A DNA stretch of 64,000 nt, from the NCBI GenBank assembly GCA_024207135.1, contig CP042428.1, positions 1,736,001-1,800,000 of the forward strand. Reading direction: 5' to 3'. Under the pieces are notes generated by a model. That model did no database searches. It was not told the origin of the DNA and saw only the letters and a list, made by a program, of their open reading frames with translations. Position 1 is the first letter of the stretch; each line of letters begins with the position of its first letter. Shown one piece after another: positions 44,121 to 52,195 of the stretch. The stretch comes from Arthrobacter sp. C2. Its GTDB lineage: Bacteria; Actinomycetota; Actinomycetes; Actinomycetales; Micrococcaceae. A program made the translations under genes and the position numbers.

Positions 44121-45443
44121 ATGACCCAGACCTCCACCCGGATCGAACTGCCCAACCCGCTGGACCCGGAAGAAAGCATGAGCCGGGACCAGATCGAATC
44201 GATCCAGCTCACGCGGCTGCAGGAAACCCTGGCCTACGCGTACGACCGGGTTCCGCTGTACAAGGAAAAGTACGATGCCGCCGGGGTCCACCCGAGCGAC
44301 CTGAAGGAACTGGCGGACCTGTCCAAGTTCCCGTTCACGGAAAAGGAAGACCTGCGCAAGACCTACCCGTTCGGCATGTTCGCCGTCCCGCAGCACGAGG
44401 TCGCCCGCATCCACGCTTCCTCCGGCACCACCGGCCGGGCCACCGTGGTCGGCTACACCCAGCAGGACCTGGACGACTGGGCCAAGATGGGCGCACGCTG
44501 CCTGCGCCTCTCGGGCGTCAAGCCGGGATGGAAGGTCCACAACGCCTACGGCTACGGCCTGTTCACCGGCGGCCTGGGAGCGCACGCCGCGGCCGAGCGC
44601 CTGGGCACCACGGTGATTCCGATGTCCGGCGGCCAGACCGAAAAGCAGATCACGCTGATCCAGGACTTCGAGCCGGACGCGATCCTGTGCACACCCACGT
44701 ACCTGCTGACCATCGGCGATGCCATGCAGCGGGCCGGGATCGACCCGCGCAAGACCTCGCTGAAGACCGCGGTCCTGGGTGCCGAGCCGTGGACCGAGGA
44801 AATGCGCCACGAGCTCGAGGTCATGTTCGACATCGATGCCTGCGACATCTACGGTCTGTCCGAGGTCATGGGCCCGGGGGTGGCCGGCGAATCCAACGAG
44901 ACCAAGGATGGCAGCCACATCTGGGAGGACCACTTCCGTCCGGAGATCATTGACGCCTTCGACGAGACCCAGGTCCTGCGCGACGGCGAGCACGGCGAAC
45001 TGGTGTTCACCTCGCTGACCAAGCAGGCCCTGCCGATCATCCGCTACCGCACCCACGACCTCACCCGCCTGCTGCCGGGCACCGCACGGCCGGGGCACCG
45101 CCGCATGGGCCGGATCACCGGGCGCAGCGACGACATGATCATCCTGCGGGGCGTGAACCTCTTCCCGTCCCAGATCGAGGAAATCGCGTTGCGGGTGCCG
45201 GGCCTTTCCCCGCACTTCCAGCTGGAGATCACCCGGCCGGGCCGCATGGACCAGCTGGCGGTGCGCATCGAGCGCCGCGAGGACTGCGACGCCGACCGGG
45301 CGATCGCCGCCGGCAGGGAACTTGCCCGGGAAATCAAGATCCATGTCGGTTCGTCCTGCGAGATCGACGTCGTGGACCCCGGCTCCCTGGCCCGTTCCTC
45401 GGGCAAGCTGCGCCGCATCTACGACCTGCGCGAGAAGAAGTAG
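44121..45443 (+). CDS. paaK: Phenylacetate-CoA ligase PaaK
   Basis: A 440-residue AMP-forming ligase, the entry step of the pathway (phenylacetate + ATP + CoA). The phosphate-binding loop is HASSGTTGRATVVGYTQQDL with SSGTTG at 100-105. CDIYGLSEVMGPGVAGE and the hinge segment RITGRSDDMIILRGVNLFP are typical of PaaK. Length equals the family norm. A perfect 18-bp hairpin separates it from paaR. Confidence 0.95.
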   Translation: MTQTSTRIELPNPLDPEESMSRDQIESIQLTRLQETLAYAYDRVPLYKEKYDAAGVHPSDLKELADLSKFPFTEKEDLRKTYPFGMFAVPQHEVARIHASSGTTGRATVVGYTQQDLDDWAKMGARCLRLSGVKPGWKVHNAYGYGLFTGGLGAHAAAERLGTTVIPMSGGQTEKQITLIQDFEPDAILCTPTYLLTIGDAMQRAGIDPRKTSLKTAVLGAEPWTEEMRHELEVMFDIDACDIYGLSEVMGPGVAGESNETKDGSHIWEDHFRPEIIDAFDETQVLRDGEHGELVFTSLTKQALPIIRYRTHDLTRLLPGTARPGHRRMGRITGRSDDMIILRGVNLFPSQIEEIALRVPGLSPHFQLEITRPGRMDQLAVRIERREDCDADRAIAAGRELAREIKIHVGSSCEIDVVDPGSLARSSGKLRRIYDLREKK

Positions 45444-45454
45444 GCCGATCCCCT

Positions 45455-45503
45455 CCGCCTTGGGGGCGGGCGATGGACACGCCACCGCCCGCCCCCAAGG
45501 CGG
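45455..45503 (+). terminator. Hairpin terminator after paaK
   Basis: A perfect 18-bp inverted repeat (45455-45472 with 45486-45503) around a 13-nt loop, 12 bp after the paaK stop and just before the paaR promoter region. Confidence 0.85.
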
Positions 45504-45526
45504 CATCCCGGGCCGAATTTACGGAC

Positions 45527-45540
45527 CGACCGTTCGTGAG
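45527..45540 (+). promoter_or_regulatory. PaaR-like operator upstream of paaR
   Basis: CGACCGTTCGTGAG shares the ten-base core GACCGTTCGT with the paaA site and lies 14 bp before the paaR start codon, suggesting autorepression. The right arm is degenerate, so binding may be weaker. Confidence 0.55.
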
Positions 45541-45553
45541 AGAATGAGGAATC

Positions 45554-46171
45554 ATGACTGCCAGCGTTACGAACTCCTCACCGACCAAGCGCGGTCGCCC
45601 CGGATACGACCAGGAATCCGTCCTCTCGATTGCCGTGGAGGTCTTCAACAAGCACGGCTACGACGCCACCTCCATGGGCAAGCTCGCCGAGAACCTGGGT
45701 ATCAGCAAGTCCGCGATCTACCACCATGTTCCCTCCAAGGGCGACTTGCTGCGCTTGGCCCTTGACGAGGCGTTGGTGCCGCTCGAGGCCATCGCCGAGG
45801 ACGAGCGTGCCAGCGTGGGCACCGCCGAGGAACGCCTGAAGTTCTTCCTCCGCTCCACGATCCGGGTCCTGGTCAAGCGCCAGCAATACGTGACGCTGCT
45901 GCTGCGGCTGCGCGGCAACACCGAGATCGAGCGCGACGCGCTCCAGCGCCGCCGCGCCGTGGACCGCAAGGTCTCTGACCTGGTGGTCGAGGCCCAGCGG
46001 GAAGGCTCGCTGCGCAGCGACATCGACCCGCGAACCACCACCCGGTTGCTGTTCGGCACCATCAACTCCCTGGTCGAATGGTTCAGGGAAGATGGAAACG
46101 TCACGGCCGAACAGGTCGAGGAGCACGCCATCACCATGATGTTCGATGGATTACACCAGAACGGCCAATAG
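45554..46171 (+). CDS. paaR: TetR-family repressor of phenylacetate genes (PaaR)
   Basis: A 205-residue TetR-type regulator. The N-terminal HTH is VFNKHGYDATSMGKLAENLG followed by SKSAIYHHVPSKGDLLRLAL (about 31-72). The C-terminal ligand domain is helical (RLKFFLRSTIRVLVKRQQYV). Position just after paaK and the shared dyads before four paa units identify it as the PaaR type found in actinobacteria, released by phenylacetyl-CoA; the ligand is inferred from that family. Confidence 0.88.
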   Translation: MTASVTNSSPTKRGRPGYDQESVLSIAVEVFNKHGYDATSMGKLAENLGISKSAIYHHVPSKGDLLRLALDEALVPLEAIAEDERASVGTAEERLKFFLRSTIRVLVKRQQYVTLLLRLRGNTEIERDALQRRRAVDRKVSDLVVEAQREGSLRSDIDPRTTTRLLFGTINSLVEWFREDGNVTAEQVEEHAITMMFDGLHQNGQ

Positions 46172-46254
46172 GGTTCACCACGTCAAGTCGCGCTACGATC
46201 GATAGCTGAGGCACCGCCCCCACCGATTTTCTTTGTGAATAGGCAGCATTCTTC

Positions 46255-46956
46255 GTGGACGAACTTTTCTACAATCTCTTCACCCAGGCCCCCGGAACGG
46301 ATTCCGGAACCCAGGTGGCACTCTTTGCCCTTTCGGCACTGCTCAGCTGCATCGCCATGGTGGTGCTCGCCCGGCGCAACGACCTGGGCTGGTGGGCACA
46401 GATCCTGGCCGTCTTCGCCGGCCCGTTGGTCATCGCCCTGCAATTCGAGGCATCCCTGCTCGCCTATGCCGTGCCTGCCCTGCTGGCGGCGGCCTTCGGC
46501 CTGTGGCGTTTCTCCAAGTTCGAGATCTCCGGGAAGTTCGGACGCAAGGTCATCCAGCGCGGGTTCAGCGTCAAGTCCCTGTTGGTCGGCGTGCTGCTGG
46601 TGCTGGTGTTCACAGCCCTGCGCATGGGCCGCATGCTGACATCCGGGTTCATCTTCACCGAGGGGACCGCATCCTTGTGGATCTCCTTTGCGGCCGAGGC
46701 CGCACTGATCGTGTCCCTTGTCGGCATCGCGTGCGGTTACCGCTGGGCCTGGCTGGCCAGCACCGCATCGGCCATCGTCTATGTCGCCCTGCTCTTTGAC
46801 ACCAACCCCGCACTGGCCCTGCTCGGCGTCACGGTCTTCCAGGCCCTGGCCGGAATCTACGGCTGGTTCGCCTGGCGCAACCTGCCCACCCAGGCCTCGA
46901 TGGATGCCGATGCGGCACCCGGGGCAAAGTACCCGCCAAGCCCCTACACCGCATAG
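46255..46956 (+). CDS. Polytopic membrane protein, PnuC-like or hypothetical
   Basis: A 233-residue membrane protein from a GTG: MDELFYNLFTQAPGTDSGTQ, with about seven helices including LFALSALLSCIAMVVLARRN, WWAQILAVFAGPLVIALQFE, LLVGVLLVLVFTALRMGRML, AAEAALIVSLVGIACGYRWA and LLGVTVFQALAGIYGWFAWR. The last segment and the late WxxY/NxxYxW-like AGIYGWFAWRNL recall the PnuC nicotinamide riboside channel family, but the match is weak. Bounded downstream by a strong hairpin. Confidence 0.6.
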   Translation: MDELFYNLFTQAPGTDSGTQVALFALSALLSCIAMVVLARRNDLGWWAQILAVFAGPLVIALQFEASLLAYAVPALLAAAFGLWRFSKFEISGKFGRKVIQRGFSVKSLLVGVLLVLVFTALRMGRMLTSGFIFTEGTASLWISFAAEAALIVSLVGIACGYRWAWLASTASAIVYVALLFDTNPALALLGVTVFQALAGIYGWFAWRNLPTQASMDADAAPGAKYPPSPYTA

Positions 46957-46986
46957 GCTGCATCGGCACAGGCGCGTTTTTCCGTC

Positions 46987-47028
46987 ATGGCAATGGCCCG
47001 GAACCTTGTGGTTCCGGGCCATTGCCAT
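46987..47028. terminator. Bidirectional hairpin terminator
   Basis: A perfect 19-bp stem (46987-47005 with 47010-47028) and loop TTGT lies between the convergent membrane-protein and acetyltransferase genes. Confidence 0.88.
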
Positions 47029-47046
47029 CCAACGTCGATTCCCGGT

Positions 47047-47637
47047 TTACGCGGCTCCCGCAGGGGCGCGCGGCAGCGGAGGAACCAGTGCGGGGCCGTC
47101 GCTGCGCAGCCGGGCGCAGGTTTGCACGTCGTACCGCACCGCGTTCCCGTGTTCGTCCAGGTAGCGCAGCTTCGCGCGTTCCAGGCCCTCGATGCGGAAC
47201 CCGGCGTTCCTGGCCACGCCCGCGGAGCCTGGATTGTTCACCCGGTAGGCCAGTTCGAGGCGAAAGAGCCCCAAGGACCCGAAGCAGTGCTCGGCCAGGC
47301 CGGCTGTCGCCCGCGAGGCCAACCCCGTGCCACGGGCTTCGGGTGCGACCCAGTACGAGACCCATGCCGTGTCGTGGCGGCGGTCGATCGCGCCGGCCAT
47401 CACGTGCCCGACCGCCCTGCCCGCCACGTCGATGGCGAACGCCACGGCGCCCTGGTTCCCGGGGCCGATCCACTGTGCCACCCAACGCCGCGCGGCTGCC
47501 TCGGTCCCGAGCGGTTCCCCGGCCTGCGCCGCCATGTCGTCGCTGTCGAAGGCCTCGAGAATCGCGGCAAGGTCTTGTCCGGAGTCGGTCCAGGGACGCA
47601 GGCGGCCGGCGGTCGGCGAATGGTCAACTGTGGTCAT
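47047..47637 (-). CDS. RimJ/RimL-type GNAT acetyltransferase
   Basis: A 196-residue acetyltransferase of the ribosomal-protein/RimL-like branch. The acetyl-CoA motif is VSYWVAPEARGTGLASRATA (about 92-111), followed by FRLELAYRVNNPGSAGVARN and GFRIEGLERAKLRYL, all family hallmarks. It overlaps the stop of the large permease gene (ATGA), making it the fourth gene of the PadR-ABC operon. Whether it modifies the transported compound or a protein is open. Confidence 0.88.
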   Translation of the reverse strand: MTTVDHSPTAGRLRPWTDSGQDLAAILEAFDSDDMAAQAGEPLGTEAAARRWVAQWIGPGNQGAVAFAIDVAGRAVGHVMAGAIDRRHDTAWVSYWVAPEARGTGLASRATAGLAEHCFGSLGLFRLELAYRVNNPGSAGVARNAGFRIEGLERAKLRYLDEHGNAVRYDVQTCARLRSDGPALVPPLPRAPAGAA

Positions 47638-50582
47638 CCGCCCATCCTAGCTGCGCGGATGCGGCGCGGAACCATGAGCCAACCGACCAGTCCAGCCAAC
47701 GGAGGGACGGCCACAAGCACCGTCAGCGGCGCCAACAGCCGCGGATCCACGGTTCCCTCCATGACGACGAGCAGCAGTAGCACCGGCATGGCCCCGAGCA
47801 GCATTCCCAGCACCGTGCCAAGCAGCGCGGTGAATCCGGCCTGCGCGGCCCCGAAACGGCGGCGGGTTTCCAGGGAAGCGCCGACTCCCGCCATGACCCG
47901 GGCATCAGGCCGTCCGTCGGCGAGCGCCAGGCCGGTGGTCACCGCCACGGTGCCCAGCACCAGCAGCCCGGCGGCGATGCCCAGCAGCCAGGGCAGCAAC
48001 ACCATGAGCCGGTCCATTCCCGAGGGTTCGATCCTCGTTTCGAGGCTGACGCCCAGCCGCTCCAGGTCCTTGTTCACGGCCCGGATTTCCTCCGTGTTCA
48101 GGCTCTTCCCCAGATCGACCAGCAGGGTCGAGTCTGCGATGAATCCCCCGGTGCCGATCATCGCTTCCTTGGACATCATGACCGGCGGCACGTTCCGGTG
48201 GGGGACGCGCACCTCGAGGGCGTCGATCTCGAAGGCATCCTTCACCGGAATGCCCAGCAGCGCCCCGGCGGGACTTGCATAAAAGTATCCGCGCTCGACT
48301 TCCGGAAGCCCCATGTCCGGAATTCCCAAGGCCACGCGCTGCTGGTCGGTGACGAATTCGGGCACCGTGACGATGGCTTTGCCCTTCCCGAAGGCCTCGC
48401 CTGCCGCGGGCGTGTAGGACTTGTCCAACAGGAGCTTGAGCCCCGCCAGGTCGGTGATGGTTGCGGAGTTCTCGGCATGCACCGAGGCCCCGCTTCCGTT
48501 GCCGTCCACCCCGCAGTACCGTGCAGTGAATCTGTCCGACTCCCAAATGCTCTGCGCCACGGCTTGCGTGCGTGCTTCCAACCCCGCCAGGTCCGGAGCG
48601 GTGCTGCTGTCCATGTCCTGGTGTCCGTAGCGGCAGATGCTGCTCGGTGCCAACAACGCGACCCACGGCCCCCCGGAGGAATCCCCGGTGCCCGGCTGCC
48701 GTTTGCCTGCATGGAACGACCCCTGCCTGGCACTGGACAGCGGAGCATGGCCAGAGCGTTCGAGTTGCTCGATGACCTCCGCGGCCTTGGTCCGGGCATC
48801 ATTCTCGTTGACAGACAAGTCTTCTTCCGTGCCGGACATGAGGAAGATCGCTTGGAGGTTCGGGGGCTTGGTGGGCTCCGCAAACCCGGCACCGGACACC
48901 GTGTGCCCGGCAGCCAGGGCCAATGCCGTGGCCAGCGCCGTGCCGGCGATCACCGCGGCAACCGCGGGCACTGTGCGCCCGTGGTTGCGCTGGATGTCGC
49001 GCACCGCGAGCCGCCCGGCCAGCGGCAACCTGTGCCCGGCGTTGCCGAGCACCCTCAGGATGAACCCGATCGAGAGCATCAAGCCCACGGTGCACAGCAC
49101 CATCCCGGCAATAAATCCGCCCGCCACCAAGCTGCCGCGCTCGTTGAGCACTCCGTAGCTGCCGGCTCCGAACCCCAGCACCAGCGCCACGGACCAACAG
49201 GCTGCACCCAACCCGAGGAACACAAACCCAAGCACCGGGATCCTGGGCCGCGCCGAGGGGCTCGCCTCGGCGCGCAGCGCGGAAAGTGCCGCATTGCGGG
49301 ACACCGACCGCGCGGGCACCAGGGCGGCGACCACGGCGCTGGCCAGGCCCAGCAGGACAAGTGCGGCGATGATGCTCCAGGGGACATGCCAACCGGGGAA
49401 GCCCCCGGCGTTCGCCTCGCTCCACCAGGTCACGCCCCGGGCCCCGGCCAGGCCCAGGCCCGTGCCCAGCAGTACCGCGCTCCCGCCCAGGAAGAGACCC
49501 GAGTACCCACCGATCCACCTGATCACCCCGGCGTCGGCGCCGTTGGCGCCCAACAGCGCAAAGGTCCGGCGTTGCCGCTTTGCTCCCACGGCGAAGGCGG
49601 CACCGGCCAGCAGCCCCACCTCCAGGAAGACGAAGAACCCAACGGTGGAGATCGCCATGAACCTGAACAATGCCTCGGCCCTCGCGTCGTCGCCCGAGGA
49701 TCCCGTCCACAGGCCACTGGCGGGAGGGTCGATGATGAAGTCCCTGGCGTAGCTGCCGATCCCCAGGGCATTGAGCGCTGCCTGCCGCTCCAGGTCGATC
49801 TCCATCCCCTCCACGAAGACCGAGAAGTACGCGTGTTCCGCCTCCTTGGCCATCGGGTGTCCCGGGGCAAGGAACACCGCCGGGGATTCGAACCCGCCAA
49901 TCCCCAGGCTGAGCCCGAGTCCGCTGCCGCTGAGTCCCATGCCGACTGACTGCTCCGCAATCCCGTTGATCGGGTACCCGGCGTCCCCCAGCACCAGCCG
50001 CCCTCCGATGCCCAGCCCGGTGGCATCGGCAAGATCCCGGTTGATGGCCACCGACTCCCCCGTGCCCCAGGCACCGGCCAACAGCGTGTAGCGCCCGGTG
50101 AAACGCGGGTCCTGAAGCTCCCCGACCGTTACCTCGGTTTGCACCTCGCCGTCCGCGCCCGGGAACTTGAGGTAGCCGTTGCGCACCACGGTGCTCGAGG
50201 CGCCCTCGTCGAGCTGTTTCAGGATCGCCGGCACATCCGCTGCACCAGTTGTCTCTTCCTCGGGGCCCGGATCGCCATTGCTGGCGGACTGGAAGGGGTC
50301 GTTCGGGTTCTGCACGGCACCGAGGGGGTACTCGCTGCCCAGCAGCTGCAGGTCAAATCCGCCCAGCTGCCTGCTCGCGTTTTCCGGTCCCGTGGGGACG
50401 GCGCTGTCGATGAGCGTCACGGCCAGCACCATCAGCATCAGTGGCAGGGCGATCAATGACAGCACCAGTGCCGAAGTCGATTTGTTGGCGCGGATGTCGC
50501 GCAGCGCCATCCTGCGGGCCAGGGCGCGTCCGCCGGCTTGGCCGGTGGGTCCCTGGGTTCCGGAGCGCGGCTTGAACATCAT
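47634..50582 (-). CDS. Large FtsX/MacB-type ABC transporter permease
   Basis: A 982-residue permease. One helix near the start (TSALVLSLIALPLMLMVLAV, about 35-54) is followed by a 270-residue outer domain, then a cluster of helices (FMAISTVGFFVFLEVGLLAG through VVAALVPARSVSRNAALSAL), a middle set (VLGFVFLGLGAACWSVALVL, ALATALALAAGHTVSGAGFA), a second large outer domain and a final FtsX-like helix set (LLPWLLGIAAGLLVLGTVAV). This is the duplicated FtsX layout of antimicrobial-peptide or lipid extrusion systems. It overlaps the ATPase gene by 4 bp. Confidence 0.88.
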   Translation of the reverse strand: MMFKPRSGTQGPTGQAGGRALARRMALRDIRANKSTSALVLSLIALPLMLMVLAVTLIDSAVPTGPENASRQLGGFDLQLLGSEYPLGAVQNPNDPFQSASNGDPGPEEETTGAADVPAILKQLDEGASSTVVRNGYLKFPGADGEVQTEVTVGELQDPRFTGRYTLLAGAWGTGESVAINRDLADATGLGIGGRLVLGDAGYPINGIAEQSVGMGLSGSGLGLSLGIGGFESPAVFLAPGHPMAKEAEHAYFSVFVEGMEIDLERQAALNALGIGSYARDFIIDPPASGLWTGSSGDDARAEALFRFMAISTVGFFVFLEVGLLAGAAFAVGAKRQRRTFALLGANGADAGVIRWIGGYSGLFLGGSAVLLGTGLGLAGARGVTWWSEANAGGFPGWHVPWSIIAALVLLGLASAVVAALVPARSVSRNAALSALRAEASPSARPRIPVLGFVFLGLGAACWSVALVLGFGAGSYGVLNERGSLVAGGFIAGMVLCTVGLMLSIGFILRVLGNAGHRLPLAGRLAVRDIQRNHGRTVPAVAAVIAGTALATALALAAGHTVSGAGFAEPTKPPNLQAIFLMSGTEEDLSVNENDARTKAAEVIEQLERSGHAPLSSARQGSFHAGKRQPGTGDSSGGPWVALLAPSSICRYGHQDMDSSTAPDLAGLEARTQAVAQSIWESDRFTARYCGVDGNGSGASVHAENSATITDLAGLKLLLDKSYTPAAGEAFGKGKAIVTVPEFVTDQQRVALGIPDMGLPEVERGYFYASPAGALLGIPVKDAFEIDALEVRVPHRNVPPVMMSKEAMIGTGGFIADSTLLVDLGKSLNTEEIRAVNKDLERLGVSLETRIEPSGMDRLMVLLPWLLGIAAGLLVLGTVAVTTGLALADGRPDARVMAGVGASLETRRRFGAAQAGFTALLGTVLGMLLGAMPVLLLLVVMEGTVDPRLLAPLTVLVAVPPLAGLVGWLMVPRRIRAARMGG

Positions 50583-51310
50583 CGGTTCACCAACAGCGAG
50601 GCCGGGTCGTTTTGCAATGCGGTCTGGTCCACGATGCGCCCGTCCTTGAGGAACACCACGCGGTCCGCCCATCCCGCATGCCGGGGCTCGTGGGTCACCA
50701 TGACCACCGCGGCCCCGGCATCCGCGCGCTGGCGCAGCACCTCGAGGACACCGTTGCCGGTCACCGAGTCCAGGGCACCGGTGGGTTCGTCGGCAAGGAT
50801 CAGTGAGCGCTCGCCAATGATGGCGCGGGCGATGGCGACCCGTTGTTGCTGGCCGCCGGAGAGCTGGTCCATGAACCTCCCGGCCAGGTGTTCGATGCCG
50901 ACCTGGCGCAGGGCGTTGCGCGCCGCCCGGTGCGCCTTGGCCGGCTTCCAGCCGTCGAGTTCCAGCGGCAGTGCGGCGTTTTCCACCGCGGTCAGCGTGG
51001 GTATCAGGTTGAAGTCCTGGAAGACGTACCCCACGGCCCGGCGGCGCAGCCGGGCCAGGTTGGCCAGGCCCAGCGAACCCAGCGGCGTGTCCTGGATGAA
51101 CACCTCCCCGCTGGTGGCGGTGTCGAGCCCTCCGGCCAGGGCCAGCAGCGAGGACTTGCCCGAACCCGAGGGGCCCATCACCGCGACGAACTCCCCCTCG
51201 TCGACGCTGAAGGAGACATCGCGCAACGCGGCAACCGAGGTGTCCCCGGTGCCGTAGGTCTTGGTCACGCCCGCCAGCTCCAGCAACTGTCGGTTCCCCG
51301 GCGCGCTCAC
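50579..51310 (-). CDS. MacB-like ABC transporter ATP-binding protein
   Basis: A 243-residue ATPase of the LolD/MacB type. Walker [13 protein letters not shown] (about 43-54), Q-loop VGYVFQDFNLIPTLTAVENA, signature [20 protein letters not shown], Walker B LILADEPTGALDSVTGNGVL. The GTG at 51310 overlaps the stop of padR; a longer in-frame start lies inside padR and is rejected. Together with the 982-residue permease it forms a type VII mechanotransmission-like ABC system. Confidence 0.92.
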   Translation of the reverse strand: MSAPGNRQLLELAGVTKTYGTGDTSVAALRDVSFSVDEGEFVAVMGPSGSGKSSLLALAGGLDTATSGEVFIQDTPLGSLGLANLARLRRRAVGYVFQDFNLIPTLTAVENAALPLELDGWKPAKAHRAARNALRQVGIEHLAGRFMDQLSGGQQQRVAIARAIIGERSLILADEPTGALDSVTGNGVLEVLRQRADAGAAVVMVTHEPRHAGWADRVVFLKDGRIVDQTALQNDPASLLVNR

Positions 51311-51900
51311 GAGAGTTCCCGGGTGCGCGCCGGTGCGGCCACCGAGGCCGCGATGCCTGCCCCAGCCACGGAGGGCTTGGCCATGGTCAGCATTTTCTCC
51401 TCGCAGTGGTCCAGCCACTTCAGCTCGGCATCTGCCGAGTAGATCAGCGATTCCAGGACCAGCCGCCAGGAAAAGTCCTCTGCCTTGTTGGCCTTGTCGG
51501 CCTCGCGCCGGGAACGCACGTATCCCTGCATGGCGTGGATGGTCGAGAGCCGTTGGGTCTGGATGACCGCGGCGACATCGACCCGCGGTGTTCCCAGCGC
51601 CAGGGCGAGCTTGATGGCCAACTCGTTGCGCGGCGGGGTGCTGGGGGCCACCGGGGTGGAGAACCAGGCGGCGACCTCCATCCGCCCCGCCTCGGTGATG
51701 GCGTAGTAGCGGTGCCCGCGTTCGTCCGTGCCCAGGTCGCTGACCAGACCGTCGCGTTCCAGCCGGTCCAGTGTCGTGTAGACCTGCCCGATGTTCAGCG
51801 GCCAGGTGCTTCCGGTGGAACGCTCGAACTCCTCGCGCAGCTCGAACCCGTAGCGTTGCTGCTGTTCCAGCATGACCAGCAATGAATGCTTGATTGACAA
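51307..51900 (-). CDS. PadR-family transcriptional regulator
   Basis: A 197-residue PadR regulator from a TTG behind AGGGG: MSIKHSLLVMLEQQQRYGFE, then LNIGQVYTTLDRLERDGLVS (recognition helix and wing, about 35-55). The C-terminal 90 residues form the usual PadR dimer helices. It leads the operon padR-ATPase-permease-acetyltransferase, all joined by 4-bp overlaps, and two dyads lie just upstream for autoregulation. PadR-MacB-like units usually answer antibiotics or membrane-active peptides. Confidence 0.9.
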   Translation of the reverse strand: MSIKHSLLVMLEQQQRYGFELREEFERSTGSTWPLNIGQVYTTLDRLERDGLVSDLGTDERGHRYYAITEAGRMEVAAWFSTPVAPSTPPRNELAIKLALALGTPRVDVAAVIQTQRLSTIHAMQGYVRSRREADKANKAEDFSWRLVLESLIYSADAELKWLDHCEEKMLTMAKPSVAGAGIAASVAAPARTRELS

Positions 51901-51912
51901 ATCGACCCCTAA

Positions 51913-51951
51913 ATACTCAGTATGCTTCCGACCATCTTACATACTCGGTAT
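51913..51951 (-). promoter_or_regulatory. Two ATACTCRGTAT boxes, likely PadR operators
   Basis: ATACTCAGTAT (51913-51923) and ATACTCGGTAT (51941-51951) are near-identical 11-bp dyads with centres 28 bp apart. They lie 13-51 bp upstream of the PadR start codon and probably overlap the operon promoter. Confidence 0.75.
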
Positions 51952-52195
51952 TCAAGCGACGCGAGGCCAAACCCGGGATCCCGATTTCACCGGGAGGTTC
52001 GATAGCAAAAACAAGTCATAGTGATCAACAACCCATTGTGACAGAAGCATTTCGTACCATACTTAGGGTCGGTCCCGAGCATCATGTACATTTGCTGGAA
52101 CTTCAGAATTCGTTCGACCCGACGCGGCACAATGACGTGACCGCCGTGCAACACATGTCGCCGTTCGCCGCGGTGACAGCAAGGAGCAATGACGC

